This document shows positions 40,883 to 50,491 of a stretch of DNA of 64,000 bases, one piece after another. The stretch comes from Hyphomicrobium sp. MC1 (lineage in GTDB: Bacteria > Pseudomonadota > Alphaproteobacteria > Rhizobiales > Hyphomicrobiaceae). The first letter of the stretch is position 1. The number at the start of each line of letters is the position of its first letter. The stretch lies in contig NC_015717.1 in assembly GCF_000253295.1 (NCBI RefSeq), forward strand, positions 4,216,001-4,280,000. The letters are read 5' to 3'. The position numbers and the translations under genes are program-made. The notes under the pieces were generated by a model. That model was not told the DNA's origin. It ran no database searches and was given only the letters and a program-made list of their open reading frames with translations.

Positions 40883-41848
40883 GTGAACGCCACCACCGCA
40901 TTGCGTACCTATCTCGATTTCGAGAAGCCCATTCTTGAGCTCGAAAACAAGGTTGCCGAACTGAAGGCCTTGCAGACGGACGGCAAGGGTCCGCAGATCA
41001 CGGACGAGATCACGAAGCTCGAGCAAAAAGCGAAAGCAGCGCTCGCTGATACCTATGCGAAGCTGACGCCGTGGCAGAAGACGCTCGTTGCGCGCCATCC
41101 GGAACGGCCGCACGCGCTCGATTTCATCGGCGGCCTCATCGAAGATTTCACACCGCTCGCAGGTGATCGCTATTTCGCCGAGGACGAAGCCATCGTCGGC
41201 GGCATCGGCAAATTCCGCAACCGTTCGGTTGTAGTGCTTGGACACGAGAAGGGCGCCGATACCGAACAGCGTATCAAGCACAACTTCGGCATGGCGCGGC
41301 CTGAGGGCTATCGCAAGGCCGTGCGGTTAATGGAACTCGCAGACCGATTCAACCTGCCGATCATCACGTTCGTCGATACGCCAGGCGCCTATCCCGGTAT
41401 CGGCGCCGAAGAGCGCGGCCAAGCGGAAGCCATCGCGCGTTCGACAGAATGCTGCCTGCGGCTCGGCGTGCCGATCGTCGCCGTCATCGTCGGCGAGGGC
41501 GGTTCGGGCGGCGCGATTGCCATTGCGACGGCGAACCGGATCCTGATGCTGGAGCACGCGATCTATTCCGTCATCTCGCCGGAAGGCGCGGCATCGATCA
41601 TCTGGCGCGACAGCAACAAAAAAGAAGAAGCCGCGACCAATATGAAGATCACGGCGCAGGACCTCGACCAATTGGGCGTCATCGATGCCATCGTGAAAGA
41701 ACCGACCGGCGGGGCGCATCGCGACCGCGAATCGGTGATCATCTCGACCGGCAATGCCATTGCGCGGATGCTCTCGGAGTTCGACGGAAAGTCGTCCGAC
41801 GATATTCGCGCCCAGCGCCACGACCGCTTTCTGTCGATCGGCCGCTAG
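40883..41848 (+). CDS. accA: Acetyl-CoA carboxylase carboxyltransferase subunit alpha
   Basis: The GTG at 40883 is chosen because AGGAAAG lies six bases upstream and gives 321 residues, matching the usual alphaproteobacterial AccA; an ATG at 40817 would add 22 residues. The sequence has TYLDFEKPILELE at the start, the ALDFIGGLIEDFTPLAGDR region and the carboxyltransferase core FVDTPGAYPGIGAEERGQ and GEGGSGGAIAI. With AccD it transfers the carboxyl group from biotin to acetyl-CoA to make malonyl-CoA, the committed step of fatty-acid synthesis. accB, accC and accD are elsewhere. Confidence 0.93.
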   Translation: MNATTALRTYLDFEKPILELENKVAELKALQTDGKGPQITDEITKLEQKAKAALADTYAKLTPWQKTLVARHPERPHALDFIGGLIEDFTPLAGDRYFAEDEAIVGGIGKFRNRSVVVLGHEKGADTEQRIKHNFGMARPEGYRKAVRLMELADRFNLPIITFVDTPGAYPGIGAEERGQAEAIARSTECCLRLGVPIVAVIVGEGGSGGAIAIATANRILMLEHAIYSVISPEGAASIIWRDSNKKEEAATNMKITAQDLDQLGVIDAIVKEPTGGAHRDRESVIISTGNAIARMLSEFDGKSSDDIRAQRHDRFLSIGR

Positions 41849-42020
41849 TTTGTGAGGCTATTGGGCAACGCCGGTGCGGCGCCCCCAGCACGCCGCATTT
41901 CGACACGATACTTGAGTTGACTGACCATCGTTCAAATCTCACTAAGGCGTTCGAGTTCTTTGTGCGCATAGTCCGCCCGGCTGCAACGGCGGGGACGTCA
42001 ATCGGAACGGGAACGGGGCA

Positions 42021-42983
42021 TTGGTGGGGACCAGCATCGGTTCGGCGCTACGGATGGTTGTGCGGCTGGCGATTGTCATCGCCACCGTGACGCTTAGCGC
42101 GTGCTCGAATACACCAACGATCCCGCCGCCCGCCGACGTGCCGCTATCCAAGGAGACGCTGGCGCTTCTCGCGAAAAAAGGAATGCAGCCGGGCTCGCCG
42201 GTTTTCATCCGGGTTTTCAAGGAAGAGTCAGAGCTTGAGGTCTGGAAGCAGCGCGACGACGGGCGCTTTTACCATTTCAAGACCTATCCGATCTGCAATT
42301 GGTCGGGCGCGATCGGGCCGAAGGAGCGTTATGCCGACCGGCAAGCGCCGGAGGGCTTCTATACCATCACACCGGCCCTGATGAATCCGAACTCTAAGTA
42401 TTATCTGTCGTTCAACCTTGGCTATCCGAACGCCTACGACAAGTCGTGGGGCCGGACGGGTGATTCCGTCATGGTGCATGGCAATTGCCGGTCGGCGGGC
42501 TGCTACGCCATGACCGACGCGTTGATGGAAGAGATTTACGGACTGACGCGCGAAGCCTTGAAAGCCGGGCAGCCAAGCTTCCAGCTCCATGCTTATCCGT
42601 TCCGGATGACGGACGCGCGGATGGCGAAAGAAAAGCACAACAAGTGGTACGGCTTCTGGAAGACCATGAAGCAGGGCTACGACTATTTCGAGAAGTACCG
42701 GATTCCGCCCGCCATCACAGTTTGCGAACGGCGCTATGTCGTCGATGCGGTGTCGCGAAACCGTCCCGATCCGGCCGGCCCTTGCCCGCCGCTCGCACGG
42801 CCAATCGTGACGGCGTTCAAGCCGCTGCCGGAACCTGGCGGGGTTGACGTTGCGCATGGTAACAAGTTGAAAGGGATTACCGATCCCGACAACGAGCCGA
42901 CGCTGGCCGATATCAACAAGGCGAAAGCGCGTCAGAGCACACAGGCAGCCGCCGTTACGGCGCCGGTCGCCAACGCAAACTGA
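42021..42983 (+). CDS. YafK-type L,D-transpeptidase, predicted lipoprotein
   Basis: The 320-residue protein has a lipobox (LSAC, Cys28 from TTG 42021; ATG 42054 would shorten it by 11 residues), so it is probably a lipoprotein. The catalytic YkuD-fold site is MVHGNCRSAGCYAMTD, with His153 and Cys161. The conserved APEGFYT and SFNLGYPNAYD strands match the YafK/DpaA group. E. coli DpaA (YafK) detaches Braun lipoprotein from peptidoglycan. The C-terminal 60 residues are Pro/Ala-rich and variable. It is the first of three consecutive paralogues, with 49 bases to the next. Confidence 0.83.
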   Translation: MVGTSIGSALRMVVRLAIVIATVTLSACSNTPTIPPPADVPLSKETLALLAKKGMQPGSPVFIRVFKEESELEVWKQRDDGRFYHFKTYPICNWSGAIGPKERYADRQAPEGFYTITPALMNPNSKYYLSFNLGYPNAYDKSWGRTGDSVMVHGNCRSAGCYAMTDALMEEIYGLTREALKAGQPSFQLHAYPFRMTDARMAKEKHNKWYGFWKTMKQGYDYFEKYRIPPAITVCERRYVVDAVSRNRPDPAGPCPPLARPIVTAFKPLPEPGGVDVAHGNKLKGITDPDNEPTLADINKAKARQSTQAAAVTAPVANAN

Positions 42984-43032
42984 GCCTCAGCGAGGCATTC
43001 GATAACGGTCCCAAACGTTAAGCGAGCCAACG

Positions 43033-43902
43033 TTGCAGAAGCCCCGCAAAAGACGTGCCTTGAAAATCTTTCTGTTCGTCGCGGCGTTGTTCGCGGCAGG
43101 GATCGCTGCATTCGCGACGATGCCGTCGTGGCTGCCGAAACTGCCGGACGGCGACCGAGCGCTAATCGCCTATGAACGCAGCCTGCGGTTGACGCGGTGG
43201 AGCCTTGGCCTGCCGCTGCCTGGCGAGCCCGATCTTCCGCAATTACCGGAACGGCTGGCGAAGGCCGGCGTCAAAGAAGGCGCGCCGATCCTAATCCGGA
43301 TCTTCAAGAGCGAATTCGAGCTGGAACTTTGGATGCAGCGCGACGGCGCTTTCCGTCGCTTTGCGACCTATCCGATCTGCCGGTGGTCGGGGCGGATCGG
43401 ACCGAAACATCGCGAAGGCGACGTACAGGCGCCGGAAGGATTTTATACCGTCGACCAGACGGCTCTCAATCCGAACAGCCGTTGGTATCGCTCGTTCAAT
43501 CTCGGCTATCCGAACGCCTTCGATCGGTCGCACGGACGCACGGGTTCGTTCATCATGGTGCACGGCGGCTGCGCGTCCATCGGCTGCTTTGCGATGACGA
43601 ACGCGCAGATGCAGGAAATCTGGCAACTCGTCACTGCGGCGCTGCAGAACGGGCAAAAACGCTTTCAGGTACAGGTTTATCCATTCCGGATGTCTGATGA
43701 GGCGATGGCGCGGTATGCGGGCAATCCGAACATCGCGTTTTGGAAAAACCTGAAAGAAGGAAATGACCTATTCCAAGCAGACGGGCAGCCGCCGAAGGTG
43801 AGTGTCTGCAACGGCGCCTATCGGTTCGCGCCCGGCGATGCCGGCTCGACTGGGGATGATTCGATTGATGACAAGTGCACAGCCGAGCAGGCTAAAAGCT
43901 AG
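43033..43902 (+). CDS. YafK-type L,D-transpeptidase, membrane-anchored
   Basis: The 289-residue second paralogue starts at TTG 43033. Residues about 9-33 (ALKIFLFVAALFAAGIAAFA) are a single membrane anchor preceded by basic residues and not followed by a clear cleavage site. The active site is MVHGGCASIGCFAMTN, with His177 and Cys185, and strands ATYPICRWSGRIGP and QAPEGFYTVD are shared with its neighbours. It likely acts at the periplasmic face of the inner membrane. It lies between the lipoprotein paralogue (49 bases upstream) and the secreted one (109 bases downstream). Confidence 0.83.
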   Translation: MQKPRKRRALKIFLFVAALFAAGIAAFATMPSWLPKLPDGDRALIAYERSLRLTRWSLGLPLPGEPDLPQLPERLAKAGVKEGAPILIRIFKSEFELELWMQRDGAFRRFATYPICRWSGRIGPKHREGDVQAPEGFYTVDQTALNPNSRWYRSFNLGYPNAFDRSHGRTGSFIMVHGGCASIGCFAMTNAQMQEIWQLVTAALQNGQKRFQVQVYPFRMSDEAMARYAGNPNIAFWKNLKEGNDLFQADGQPPKVSVCNGAYRFAPGDAGSTGDDSIDDKCTAEQAKS

Positions 43903-44011
43903 CTGTATATAGCCTCACTTCTCGGGCCGAGTGTTGCACAAAGTCACTTAGAATCGCGCTTGACCGGCGATAGTGTGCGGCTCGCGCAGGAGTCAGCCGG
44001 TCGCAAATTCT

Positions 44012-45016
44012 ATGGTGTCGTTCGATTTATCGCGTCTCAGGCTTGTCGCGGCGATGGTGCTCTGCCTCGCCGGCGTTCAGCACGCTTACGCGCTGACAAT
44101 CGAGCTTAAGGACGTTGCCCCCGACCGGGTCGAGCGCCAGCGTGCTGCGGCGACCGGTGCGTTGCCGTTGCCCGGAACGCCCAACGTCGCGGTGCTGCAG
44201 GAACGCCTGCGCGACAAAGGCGTGACGCTTGCGTCTTCCATCATGATCCGCATCTTCAAGGCCGAGTCCGAACTGGAGATCTGGAAGCAGACGGGCAAGG
44301 ATGGCCCCTTCATCCTGTTTGCGACCTATCCCATCTGCCACTGGTCGGGAACGCTCGGGCCGAAATTGAGCGATGGCGACCGGCAGGCGCCGGAAGGGTT
44401 CTACACCGTCTCGCGCTCACAAGCTCGTCATGTCGGCCGCTGGCCGATTTCCATCGACATCGGATATCCGAACATCCTCGACCAATCGCAGGCGCGCACG
44501 GGCTCGGACATCCTCATTCACGGCGGATGCTCGTCGGTTGGCTGCTTTGCGATGACGAATCCGGTGTCGGAAGAAATTCATCAGCTGACGCTCGCGGCAA
44601 TCGACGCGGGAGAGACGCTCGTGCCGGTGCATGTGCTGCCGTTCCGCATGACGAACGAGAACATGATCGCGCAAAGCGGCTCGCCGTGGAAAGCGTTCTG
44701 GAACAACCTCAAGGACGGCTACGACCTGTTCGAACGGACCCATCGGCCGCCGTCGGTCGGTGTGTGTAGCGGGCGCTACATTTTCAGTGAGACGCCTCCT
44801 GGCGCCCTTCCCGGTCCGCTCGACGTCTGCGAGCCGACGCTGGCGTCCATCCGAGAACAGGACCAATGGCTCAACGGTGTTCCGCCGCCGACGGCCGCGC
44901 TGCCGAAACTCGTGACGCCAGCGGCCGCGTCAAAGTCGGCGCCTATCCCGCAAATCCAGACGAGCCTCGAAAGCGACACCCCGCCACCGATGTTCTCGTG
45001 GCCTCTCGTCCGATAG
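44012..45016 (+). CDS. YafK-type L,D-transpeptidase, soluble periplasmic form
   Basis: Starting at ATG 44012 the 334-residue third paralogue has a cleavable-looking signal peptide (LRLVAAMVLCLAGVQHAYA) and no lipobox. The active site is LIHGGCSSVGCFAMTN, with His170 and Cys178. It shares ATYPICHWSGTLGP and QAPEGFYTVS with the other two. The C-terminal 60 residues are Pro/Ala/Ser-rich. A GTG at 43973 would add 13 residues. It is predicted to be soluble in the periplasm. Substrates of the three enzymes cannot be separated from sequence alone. Confidence 0.82.
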   Translation: MVSFDLSRLRLVAAMVLCLAGVQHAYALTIELKDVAPDRVERQRAAATGALPLPGTPNVAVLQERLRDKGVTLASSIMIRIFKAESELEIWKQTGKDGPFILFATYPICHWSGTLGPKLSDGDRQAPEGFYTVSRSQARHVGRWPISIDIGYPNILDQSQARTGSDILIHGGCSSVGCFAMTNPVSEEIHQLTLAAIDAGETLVPVHVLPFRMTNENMIAQSGSPWKAFWNNLKDGYDLFERTHRPPSVGVCSGRYIFSETPPGALPGPLDVCEPTLASIREQDQWLNGVPPPTAALPKLVTPAAASKSAPIPQIQTSLESDTPPPMFSWPLVR

Positions 45017-45151
45017 TCGGCTTCGAAGGCCAGCGCTTGCGCCCGTTATCCTGAAGCCTTACTTGGCCTTTATAACCATTGCATAATGGGTGCGATGAGC
45101 ATTTGCCGCACACGTTGTGCACCGGATGACACAGGAGCGAGGACTATACGC

Positions 45152-45733
45152 ATGGCTGAAAAGAGCGTCGCGAAGCGCGTCGAGATATTTATGGAGAACA
45201 TGCTATTCAGCGCGCGCTGGCTGCTTGCACCGTTCTATTTCGGCTTAGCCATTTCGCTGTTCGTGCTGCTCATCAAATTTTTGATGGAGCTGCTGCACCT
45301 CGCCGAGAGTGCGTTCACGTCAACAGAATCCGACGTCATTCTTGGACTGCTGACGCTCGTCGATCTGACGCTGACGGGGTCGCTGCTGATTATCGTGATC
45401 TTTTCCGGCTACGAGAACTTTGTCTCACGGATGGATCACTCCAACCACGACGATCGCCCGGAATGGATGGGCACCATCGACTTCTCAGCATTGAAGCTCA
45501 AGATGCTGTCGTCGATCGTGGCGATTTCTGCTGTCCAGCTTCTGCGTCAGTTCATGTCGCTCGGCACGGTCACGCCCGAGCGCGAAAAAGAGCTGATGTG
45601 GCTGGTCATCATCCACTTGGTGTTCGTCGTCTCGAGCGTTCTGCTCGCCCTTTCCGACCGCATCGCTGGCGGACACCATGGCGAGGCCAGCGAGGCTCCC
45701 GAGAAGGCCGCCGCGAAGACGAATGGCCACTGA
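45152..45733 (+). CDS. YqhA-family inner-membrane protein
   Basis: The 193-residue protein has three to four hydrophobic segments (AISLFVLLIKFLMELLHLA, ILGLLTLVDLTLTGSLLIIVIFSG, LSSIVAISAVQLLRQF, LMWLVIIHLVFVVSSVLLAL) and conserved loop residues ENFVSRMDH of the YqhA/TIGR00645 group. It is an inner-membrane protein without known function; a channel or stress role has been suggested for relatives. ATG 45152 is chosen because GGAGCGAGG precedes it. It is monocistronic with a hairpin terminator at 45756. Confidence 0.83.
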   Translation: MAEKSVAKRVEIFMENMLFSARWLLAPFYFGLAISLFVLLIKFLMELLHLAESAFTSTESDVILGLLTLVDLTLTGSLLIIVIFSGYENFVSRMDHSNHDDRPEWMGTIDFSALKLKMLSSIVAISAVQLLRQFMSLGTVTPEREKELMWLVIIHLVFVVSSVLLALSDRIAGGHHGEASEAPEKAAAKTNGH

Positions 45734-45755
45734 TCTTCGGGACCTAAACAGCAAA

Positions 45756-45790
45756 TGGGCTAGCTGAAAAAGGCTAGCCCACTTTCCCTT
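45756..45790 (+). terminator. Terminator after the YqhA-type gene
   Basis: A stem TGGGCTAGC/GCTAGCCCA (45756-45764 with 45773-45781) and an A-rich loop are followed by CTTTCCCTTC, a pyrimidine-rich but not pure T tract. Probably an intrinsic terminator of moderate strength. Confidence 0.55.
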
Positions 45791-45946
45791 CAAAACTCCT
45801 CGGCTTCACTAGGAGCCAATTAATTTAGCCCTGGTAATTCAGTCTTGGGCGGATTCCTGCGCGTTGTTTGTCCACAGCCATTCGTGTCCCTCTCCGGAAC
45901 ACGGTGCCTCGCCCGCCGTTTGTTTGACACAAACGGAGAGACGCCG

Positions 45947-46120
45947 ATGAACTTGCTCCCCTTGCAGATCGTTCTGGGCTTCCAGGTTGCCGCCGCCGTC
46001 GTGATCTTTATCCAGCTCATGAAGGGCGAAGACGGCGACGGACCGCTGCGCGCAGAAAAAGCGGATCGCCTCCGCAAACATCGGGCGATCCTTCGATCAC
46101 CCGGTGACGACGCGCGCTAA
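45947..46120 (+). CDS. Possible 57-residue small membrane protein
   Basis: ATG 45947 has GGAGAG six bases upstream and starts a frame of 57 residues with one membrane segment (LPLQIVLGFQVAAAVVIFIQLM) and a charged C-terminal part (RAEKADRLRKHRAILRS). A palindrome GTTTG-N7-CAAAC (45919-45935) lies just upstream and could be an operator. It is convergent with secA. Composition and start site look genuine, but I do not recognise a family. Confidence 0.45.
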   Translation: MNLLPLQIVLGFQVAAAVVIFIQLMKGEDGDGPLRAEKADRLRKHRAILRSPGDDAR

Positions 46121-46176
46121 ACTCTCATATCGCATCGCCGCCCTAGGCGAGCTATCTCGCAAAAAGAGATTGCTCG

Positions 46177-49131
46177 TCAGTCCATCTTGCCGTGGCAGTG
46201 CTTGTATTTCTTGCCTGAGCCGCACGGGCAGAGCGCATTGCGCGAGACGCGGCCCCAGGTGGCGGGATCGTTCGGATCGACTGCGCCATCGCTGCGGCGG
46301 CTCTGGAGCGGGGCGCGCTTCTCAGGCTCAGGCAGCGTATCGCGACGGGCACGGGCGCCTGCAATCGCGGCGTCGGCCATCGCCAGCTCAGGATCGCGCT
46401 CGACGAAATCGTCATAACCCGACGATGCATCCATGTGGTGCGCTTCCATCGGCGGCAGTTCGTATGGCTGCAGCATCGGCTGGTCTTCGGGCGGCGCCAA
46501 CTCGACGTGCATGAGCTGACCCGTCACGTTTTCGCGCAGGTGGCCAAGCATGTTCTCGAAGAGAATGAACGCTTCAGATTTGTACTCGTTCAGCGGATCG
46601 CGCTGGCCGTAAGCGCGGAAGCCAATTACTTGGCGCAAATGCTCAAGCGTAACGAGATGCTCGCGCCAGAGATGATCGAGCGTCTGCAGCAGAACCATCT
46701 TTTCGATTTGACGATAAAGCTCCGGCCCCATCTCCTGGGTCTTGGCCTCAACCTTGGCGTCAACCGCGGCCTTGATGCGCTCGCGGATTTCTTCGTCGGC
46801 AATGCCTTCCTCGGCGGCCCAGGCTTCGATCGGAAGCTCAATGCCGTAGATGGCGTTGACCTGCTCGATGAGGCCCTTCACGTCCCACTGCTCGGCGTAG
46901 GCGGCCGGCGGGATGAAGCGCGTAACAAGCACGTCGATCAGCTCGTTGCGCATTTCGTGTACGGTTTCTGAAACGTCCTCTTGGCCCATGATGTCGAGAC
47001 GTTGCTCGAAGATGACCTTGCGCTGGTCATTCATCACGTCGTCATATTTCAGGATCTGCTTGCGGATGTCGAAGTTGCGCTGCTCAACCTTTTTCTGCGC
47101 GGTTTCGAGCGACTTGTTCATCCAAGGGTGCGTGATCGCCTCGCCTTCTTTGAGGCCGAGCGTCTGCAGCACCTTGTCCATGCGCTGGGAGCCGAAGATG
47201 CGCATCAGATCGTCATCGAGCGCAAGATAGAACTTCGAACGTCCAGGGTCGCCCTGACGGCCCGAGCGGCCGCGCAACTGATTATCGATGCGGCGGCTTT
47301 CATGGCGCTCGGTCGCAAGGACGTAGAGGCCGCCCGCTTCAAGTGCTTTTTTCTTCTTGTCGGCAACGTCGGCGACAAGCTCATCGCGCTTCGCCGAGAT
47401 CGCCGATTCATCCGGCGGCGTGCCTTTCGCCATTTCCTCGGCGATCCAATCGCGAAGCCGGAATTCGGCATTGCCGCCGAGCTGAATGTCGGTGCCGCGA
47501 CCGGCCATGTTGGTGGCGATCGTGACGGCGCCGGGCTGGCCGGCTTGCGCAACGATGTTAGCTTCCTGCTCGTGATAGCGAGCATTCAACACCTGATGCG
47601 GAATGGGATACTCGTTGCCCTTGGCGTCGTTGACGAGCCTCGTCAGCAGCGCCGCCATATCGGTGAAGTGCTTGCGCAGCTCTTCTTCCTTGCCCGGCTT
47701 CAGGCTGGCGGCCTGCTCCTCCAGCTGCTTGGCGAGACCCTTGATGTACTTCTTGTCTTTCAGAAGCTCTGAAAGCTGCTCGGAGCGCTCGATCGACGTC
47801 GTACCGACGAGAATCGGCTGGCCGCGGCTCATGGCTTCGGCGATGGATTGGACGATCGCTGCGAGCTTCTCGCGCTGCGTGCGATAGATCTCGTCGTCCT
47901 CGTCGAGACGGCTGACCGGAAGGTTGGTCGGGATCTCGATGACTTCGAGGCCGTAGATGTCGAGGAATTCGGAGGCTTCCGTCATCGCCGTGCCGGTCAT
48001 GCCGGCGAGCTTCTTGTAGAGGCGGAAGTAGTTCTGGAAGGTGATCGACGCCAGCGTCTGGTTCTCGGGCTGGACCTCGACGTGCTCCTTGGCTTCGAGC
48101 GCCTGATGCAGACCTTCCGAGTAACGGCGGCCCGGCATCATGCGGCCGGTGAATTCGTCGATGATGACGACCTGGCCGCCTTTGACGATGTAATCCTTGT
48201 CGCGCTGGAACAGCTTGTGGGCTTTGAGCGCCTGCGTGAGATGGTGGACGAGCGTGACGTTGTCGATGTCGTAGAGCGAGCCTTTGAGCAGGCCCGCGTC
48301 TTCGAGCGCACGCTCCATCTTTTCGTTACCGGCTTCCGTAAAGGAAACCTGGCGCTGCTTTTCATCGAGCTCGAAGTCTTCGGGCACTAGGAGCTTCATC
48401 AGCTCGTCGATCGACTGATAAAGATCGGCGCGGTCTTCGAGCGGGCCGGAGATGATCAGCGGCGTGCGGGCTTCGTCGATCAGGATCGAGTCGACTTCGT
48501 CGACAATGGCGTAGCCATGGCCGCGCTGAACCATCTCGGAATAGTTCATCTTCATGTTGTCACGAAGATAATCGAAGCCGAGTTCGTTGTTGGTGGCGTA
48601 CGTCACATCGCAGGCGTAAGCGGCCTTGCGATCCTCGTCCGACATGTCATGGATGATGACACCGACAGTAAGCCCGAGGAAGCGATAGACCTGCCCCATC
48701 CAGTCAGCGTCGCGCTTGGCGAGGTAATCGTTGACAGTGACGACGTGCACGCCCTTTCCGGCCAAGGCATTGAGATAAACCGGGGCAGTCGCGACGAGCG
48801 TCTTACCTTCACCGGTCTTCATCTCAGCGATGTCGCCCTGGTGAAGCACCATGCCGCCGATCAGCTGAACGTCGAAGTGGCGCTGACCGAGCGTTCGTTT
48901 GGCAGCTTCGCGAACCGTTGCAAACGCGGGGACCAGAAGATCGTCGAGTGATGCGCCTTCGGCAAGCTGCTTACGGAACATTTCGGTGCGGGCGCGAAGC
49001 TCCTCGTCCGAAAGATTTTGCAGCTCCGGTTCGAGGGCGTTGATCGCCGCGACTCGCGAGCGAAAGCCTTTGACCCTCCGCTCGTTGGAAGAGCCAAAAA
49101 TTTTCGAAGCGAGACCACCGAACGAGAGCAT
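46177..49131 (-). CDS. secA: Preprotein translocase ATPase SecA
   Basis: The 984-residue protein has SecA landmarks: Walker A region MKTGEGKTLVATAPVYLNAL, the DEVDSILIDEARTPL Walker B segment, the preprotein cross-linking domain, GRGTDIQLGGNAEFR and the C-terminal zinc finger CPCGSGKKYKHCHG, which binds SecB and phospholipid. It drives export of unfolded proteins through SecYEG using ATP. It is divergent from the parvulin gene across 411 bp. Length is slightly above the E. coli enzyme because of linker insertions near the C-terminus. The call is certain. Confidence 0.97.
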   Translation of the reverse strand: MLSFGGLASKIFGSSNERRVKGFRSRVAAINALEPELQNLSDEELRARTEMFRKQLAEGASLDDLLVPAFATVREAAKRTLGQRHFDVQLIGGMVLHQGDIAEMKTGEGKTLVATAPVYLNALAGKGVHVVTVNDYLAKRDADWMGQVYRFLGLTVGVIIHDMSDEDRKAAYACDVTYATNNELGFDYLRDNMKMNYSEMVQRGHGYAIVDEVDSILIDEARTPLIISGPLEDRADLYQSIDELMKLLVPEDFELDEKQRQVSFTEAGNEKMERALEDAGLLKGSLYDIDNVTLVHHLTQALKAHKLFQRDKDYIVKGGQVVIIDEFTGRMMPGRRYSEGLHQALEAKEHVEVQPENQTLASITFQNYFRLYKKLAGMTGTAMTEASEFLDIYGLEVIEIPTNLPVSRLDEDDEIYRTQREKLAAIVQSIAEAMSRGQPILVGTTSIERSEQLSELLKDKKYIKGLAKQLEEQAASLKPGKEEELRKHFTDMAALLTRLVNDAKGNEYPIPHQVLNARYHEQEANIVAQAGQPGAVTIATNMAGRGTDIQLGGNAEFRLRDWIAEEMAKGTPPDESAISAKRDELVADVADKKKKALEAGGLYVLATERHESRRIDNQLRGRSGRQGDPGRSKFYLALDDDLMRIFGSQRMDKVLQTLGLKEGEAITHPWMNKSLETAQKKVEQRNFDIRKQILKYDDVMNDQRKVIFEQRLDIMGQEDVSETVHEMRNELIDVLVTRFIPPAAYAEQWDVKGLIEQVNAIYGIELPIEAWAAEEGIADEEIRERIKAAVDAKVEAKTQEMGPELYRQIEKMVLLQTLDHLWREHLVTLEHLRQVIGFRAYGQRDPLNEYKSEAFILFENMLGHLRENVTGQLMHVELAPPEDQPMLQPYELPPMEAHHMDASSGYDDFVERDPELAMADAAIAGARARRDTLPEPEKRAPLQSRRSDGAVDPNDPATWGRVSRNALCPCGSGKKYKHCHGKMD

Positions 49132-49542
49132 CTTTAAGTTCCGTCCCTACAAAATTCGTGTTGGCCACGCAGGCGCGCGACCAGGCTCAGTTTCAAGCGC
49201 CGGGCAGCATTCAGCAAAAAATGCGCGGCAAGGGGTGCCCCGCCACGCCTGCGTCAACATTCCCTCGGCGCTGCTAAACGCGCGGTCGTGATGGGCTCAA
49301 GACCCGATCCGATTAGCGGGAGACATAAGAACTCGCCCCCCTGACTGTCAATGTTCTGTGCGCGACGGCAGAGGATGGCGATTTCCGGGCACCCTCCCAA
49401 CTTTTAACTTGGTTTTCGGCCTCCGGGCCGCTATCGAGGCGCGCTTATTGGCCGCCCGCGTGCGGTTACGCCGTCGTGCCTGAATGAGCTTAAGAGACGG
49501 CCCATTATTTCGACTTCAAACCCACAGCGGAGCCCAACGCCG
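49132..49542. promoter_or_regulatory. 411-bp divergent promoter region between secA and the parvulin gene
   Basis: The region holds no gene; short frames have no support. It must carry the secA promoter (leftward) and the parvulin promoter (rightward). No SecM-like arrest peptide or clear secA-regulatory structure was recognised by eye, and I could not pick a firm -35/-10 pair. Confidence 0.4.
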
Positions 49543-50463
49543 ATGAAGCGCATTGCCCTGGCTATTTTCACATTCGCGCTCGCAGGCGCAGCTTTGCCGC
49601 TGGCAGCCGCGGCCGACGACAAATCGCCGGCATCGCCAGATAAAGTCATTGCAACGATTGACGGAAAACCGATCACGGAAGGCGATCTGGCGGTCGCGGA
49701 AAGCGAAATCGGCTCCGATATGGGCACGATGCCAGGGCCGCAAAAGCGGGCATCTCTGCTCGAATTCCTTATCGACAACCAGCTCTTTGCCGAGGCTGCC
49801 GAGAAGGACAAGCTCGACCAGTCGGCCGATTTCCAGACGCGCCTCACCTACCTGAAGCGCCGGGCGTTGCGTGAGCTTTATTTCGAAAAAGTCATCAAGA
49901 CGGGCGTGACCGATGCCGATGCACGCAAGATTTACGATGAGCAAGTGAAGCTTTTGAAGCCGGAAGAGGAAGTATCGGCACGGCATATTCTTGTCGATAC
50001 CGAAGCAGAAGCCAAAGCTTTGAAGGAAAAAATCGACAAGGGCGCCGACTTTGCCCAGCTCGCCAAAGAAAACTCGAAAGATCCGGGCTCGAAAGACGAT
50101 GGCGGCAACCTCGGTTACTTTGGCCACGGGCAGATGGTGCCGCAGTTCGAAGAAGTCGTCTTCAAGCTCAAGAAGGGCGAGGTTTCGGACCCGGTGAAGA
50201 CCCAGTTCGGCTGGCATCTCGTCAAGCTAGAGGATCGCCGCGTAAAGCAGCCGCCCGCATTTGAGATCGTCAAGGATCGCATCATCCAGTCGCTGCTGCT
50301 CCGCAAAGCGCAGCAAACAGCCGTCTCGCTGCGGTCGGGCGCGAAAGTCGATGTCGTCGATCCGGAAATCAAGAAGGCGATCGACGAGCGGCAAGCCATG
50401 ATCCAAAAGCAGTCGCAACCGAAGGCGGTCGATACGCCGGCGCAGGACGCGCCGAAGCCTTAA
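49543..50463 (+). CDS. Periplasmic parvulin-type peptidyl-prolyl isomerase
   Basis: The 306-residue protein has a signal peptide (LAIFTFALAGAALPLAAAAD), an N-terminal SurA-like helical region (about 25-130) and one parvulin domain (about 145-250: SARHILVDTEAEAKALKEK, GGNLGYFGHGQMVPQFEE, FGWHLVKLEDRR). It should help fold outer-membrane and secreted proteins in the periplasm. A Gln/Pro/Ala-rich tail ends the protein. It is followed by a hairpin at 50492 and then argJ. The placement opposite secA is common in related genomes, to my knowledge. Confidence 0.87.
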   Translation: MKRIALAIFTFALAGAALPLAAAADDKSPASPDKVIATIDGKPITEGDLAVAESEIGSDMGTMPGPQKRASLLEFLIDNQLFAEAAEKDKLDQSADFQTRLTYLKRRALRELYFEKVIKTGVTDADARKIYDEQVKLLKPEEEVSARHILVDTEAEAKALKEKIDKGADFAQLAKENSKDPGSKDDGGNLGYFGHGQMVPQFEEVVFKLKKGEVSDPVKTQFGWHLVKLEDRRVKQPPAFEIVKDRIIQSLLLRKAQQTAVSLRSGAKVDVVDPEIKKAIDERQAMIQKQSQPKAVDTPAQDAPKP

Positions 50464-50491
50464 CCGCTTCGATCACCGAAAAGAATTCAGA

